Source of the DNA: Schistocerca nitens
Taxonomy: Eukaryota > Arthropoda > Insecta > Orthoptera > Acrididae
DNA: 64,000 nucleotides
Reading direction: 5' to 3'
Assembly: GCF_023898315.1 (NCBI RefSeq)
Contig: NC_064621.1
Coordinates: 10,910,501-10,974,500, forward strand
In this document: in pieces, positions 62,815 through 64,000 of the stretch
Position numbering within the stretch: position 1 is the first letter of the stretch
Layout: the number at the start of each line of letters is the position of its first letter
Program-made: the position numbers and the translations under genes
Notes under the pieces: generated by a model
Seen by the model: the letters and a program-made list of their open reading frames with translations, nothing else
The model's database searches: none
What the model was told of the DNA's origin: nothing

Positions 62815-64000
62815 AAACGCTCAAAACATAGACCGTAATAAGACTCAGTCTTCCTGTACTTAAGTCGGCATTGTGTCTCTTATATTTAATTCCGATGCAA
62901 TTTCTGTGCTTCATCGTCAATAGGAGGTCCAAGGGATACGATAAACCTGCAGAGGTGCATCGGAATGCAAAACTGATCTCACAGGAAACGCACAAAACAT
63001 AGACAGTAGGAGCAATCAGTCTTCCTGTACTTAAGTCGGCGTTGTGTCTCTTATATTTAATTCCGATGCAATTTCCGTGTTTCATCGTCAATGGGAAGTC
63101 GAAGGGATACAGTAAACCTGCAGAGGTGCATCGGAATGTAAAACTGGTGACACAGGAAACGCTCAAAACATAGACCGTAATAAGACTCAGTCTTCCTGTA
63201 CTTAAGTGCACATTGTGAATCTTATATTTTATTCCGATGCAATTTCTGTGTTTCATCGTCAATGGGAAGGTCCAAGGGATACAGTAAACCTGCAGAGGTG
63301 CATCGGAATGCAAGACTGGTGACACAGGAAATACTCAAAACATAGACAGTAGGAAGACTCAGTCCTCGTGTTCTTAAGTCGCCATTGTGTCTCTAATATT
63401 TAATTCCCATGGAATTTCTGTGTTTCATCGTCAAAGGGAAGGTCGAAGGGATACAGTAAACCTGCAGAGGTGCATCGGAATGTAAAACTGGTGACACAGG
63501 AATCGCTCAAAACATAGACAGTAGGAAGACTCAAACTTCCTGTTCTTAAGTCGGCATTGTGTCTCTAATATTTAATTCCGATGTAATTTCTGTGTTTCAT
63601 CATCAATGGGAAGGTCCAATGGATTCAGTAAACCTGGAGAGGTGCATCGGAATGTAAACCTTGTGACGCAGGAAACGTTTAAAACATAGACATTAAGAAG
63701 ACTCAGTCTTCCTGTACTTAAGTCGACATTGTGTCTCTTAAATTTATTTCCGATGCAATTTCTGTGTTTCATCGTCAATGGGAAAGTCCAATGGATACAG
63801 TAAACCTGCAGAGGTGCATCGGAATGTAAGACTGGTGACACAGGAAACGCTCAAAACATAGACCGTAAGAAGACTCAGTTTTCTTGTACATAAGTCGGCG
63901 TTGTGTCTCTTATATTTAATTCCGATGCAATTTCTGTGTTTCATCGTCAATGAGAAAGCCAATGGATACAGAAAACCTGCAGAGGTGCATTGGAATGTAA
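62815..64000. repeat. Trailing monomers, array continues past the window
   Basis: About seven monomers of mixed type, cut by the window edge in mid-monomer. One has lost a base in GGGAAGTCGAAGG near 63100. No boundary with unique DNA is reached. Confidence 0.85.

Larger units (their letters stand above)
1..64000. repeat. Tandem satellite array, ~172-bp monomer, fills the window
   Basis: Every line of the window can be aligned to one monomer of about 172 bp. Landmarks recur in fixed order: TTCCGATGCAATTTCTG, then CATCGTCAATGGGAAGG, CTGCAGAGGTGCATCGG, ACACAGGAAACGCTC, a GAAGACTCAGTCTTCC dyad, and GTACTTAAGTCGGCATTG. The first complete landmark start is near 162 and the last near 63920, which gives about 371 units averaging 171.9 bp. 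All units point the same way. No stretch longer than a few bases fails to align, so there is no unique sequence and no inserted element. Known biology: homogeneous arrays of nucleosome-sized monomers with higher-order repeats are typical of eukaryotic centromeres and pericentromeres. Centromere location is inference. The family is not one I recognise. Confidence 0.98.

Noticed and set aside
1..64000. CRISPR array
   Set aside because: Repeats are contiguous with no unique spacers, and the unit is 172 bp. This is a tandem satellite.
1..64000. Primate-type alpha satellite
   Set aside because: Only the unit length is similar. I see none of the alpha-satellite landmarks and no full CENP-B box.

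Overview
The whole window is one uninterrupted tandem satellite array. The unit is about 172 bp, and roughly 371 to 372 monomers run head to tail in one orientation from base 1 to base 64000. My by-eye consensus monomer is 172 bp, about 42% GC, with five CpGs, a PstI-type CTGCAG site and an AflII-type CTTAAG site. I see no gene, RNA gene, mobile element, CRISPR array, telomere repeat or unique-sequence island. The open reading frames, mostly 60-150 codons on the minus strand, are by-products of the repeat: the same peptide reappears every 172 bp and no frame is kept, because 172 is not a multiple of 3. A kilobase-scale homogeneous array with multi-monomer higher-order repeats (HORs) indicates a eukaryote and most likely centromeric or pericentromeric heterochromatin. 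I do not recognise the monomer as human-type alpha satellite or any other named family, and I cannot assign a taxon.

Layout. 1-2870: diverged monomers with a partial duplication at an 861-bp spacing. 2871-12980: a 16-monomer HOR of 2,744 bp in about 3.5 copies, plus a short duplicated lead-in. 12981-17202: older, shuffled fragments of the same HOR. 17203-29040: two copies of a roughly 36-monomer (6.2 kb) HOR that differ by gains and losses of whole monomers. 29041-45882: two adjacent copies of an 8,421-bp, 49-monomer unit that look identical, each built from smaller recurring modules. 45883-48952: mixed monomers. 48953-52388: a 10-monomer HOR (1,718 bp) in two copies. 52389-60470: an 8-monomer module found three times among other monomers. 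60471-64000: mostly single monomers plus a fresh 344-bp dimer duplication.

Structure inside the monomer. Each unit carries (i) a tight dyad, GGAAGACT-C-AGTCTTCC, near consensus positions 121-137, and (ii) an 11-bp inverted repeat, ATTCCGATGCA ... TGCATCGGAAT, with a 57-bp loop. One monomer lineage changed the right arm of the dyad, and a sublineage carries the matching left-arm change that makes it perfect again. A 17-bp stretch after the first arm has loose, correctly spaced similarity to a CENP-B box, and two of its three essential-site differences look like CpG decay. The best candidates for something new are the satellite family itself, its dyad and inverted-repeat architecture, and the very recent 49-mer duplication. 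All comparisons were made by eye. Copy boundaries are good to a few tens of bases unless stated otherwise.
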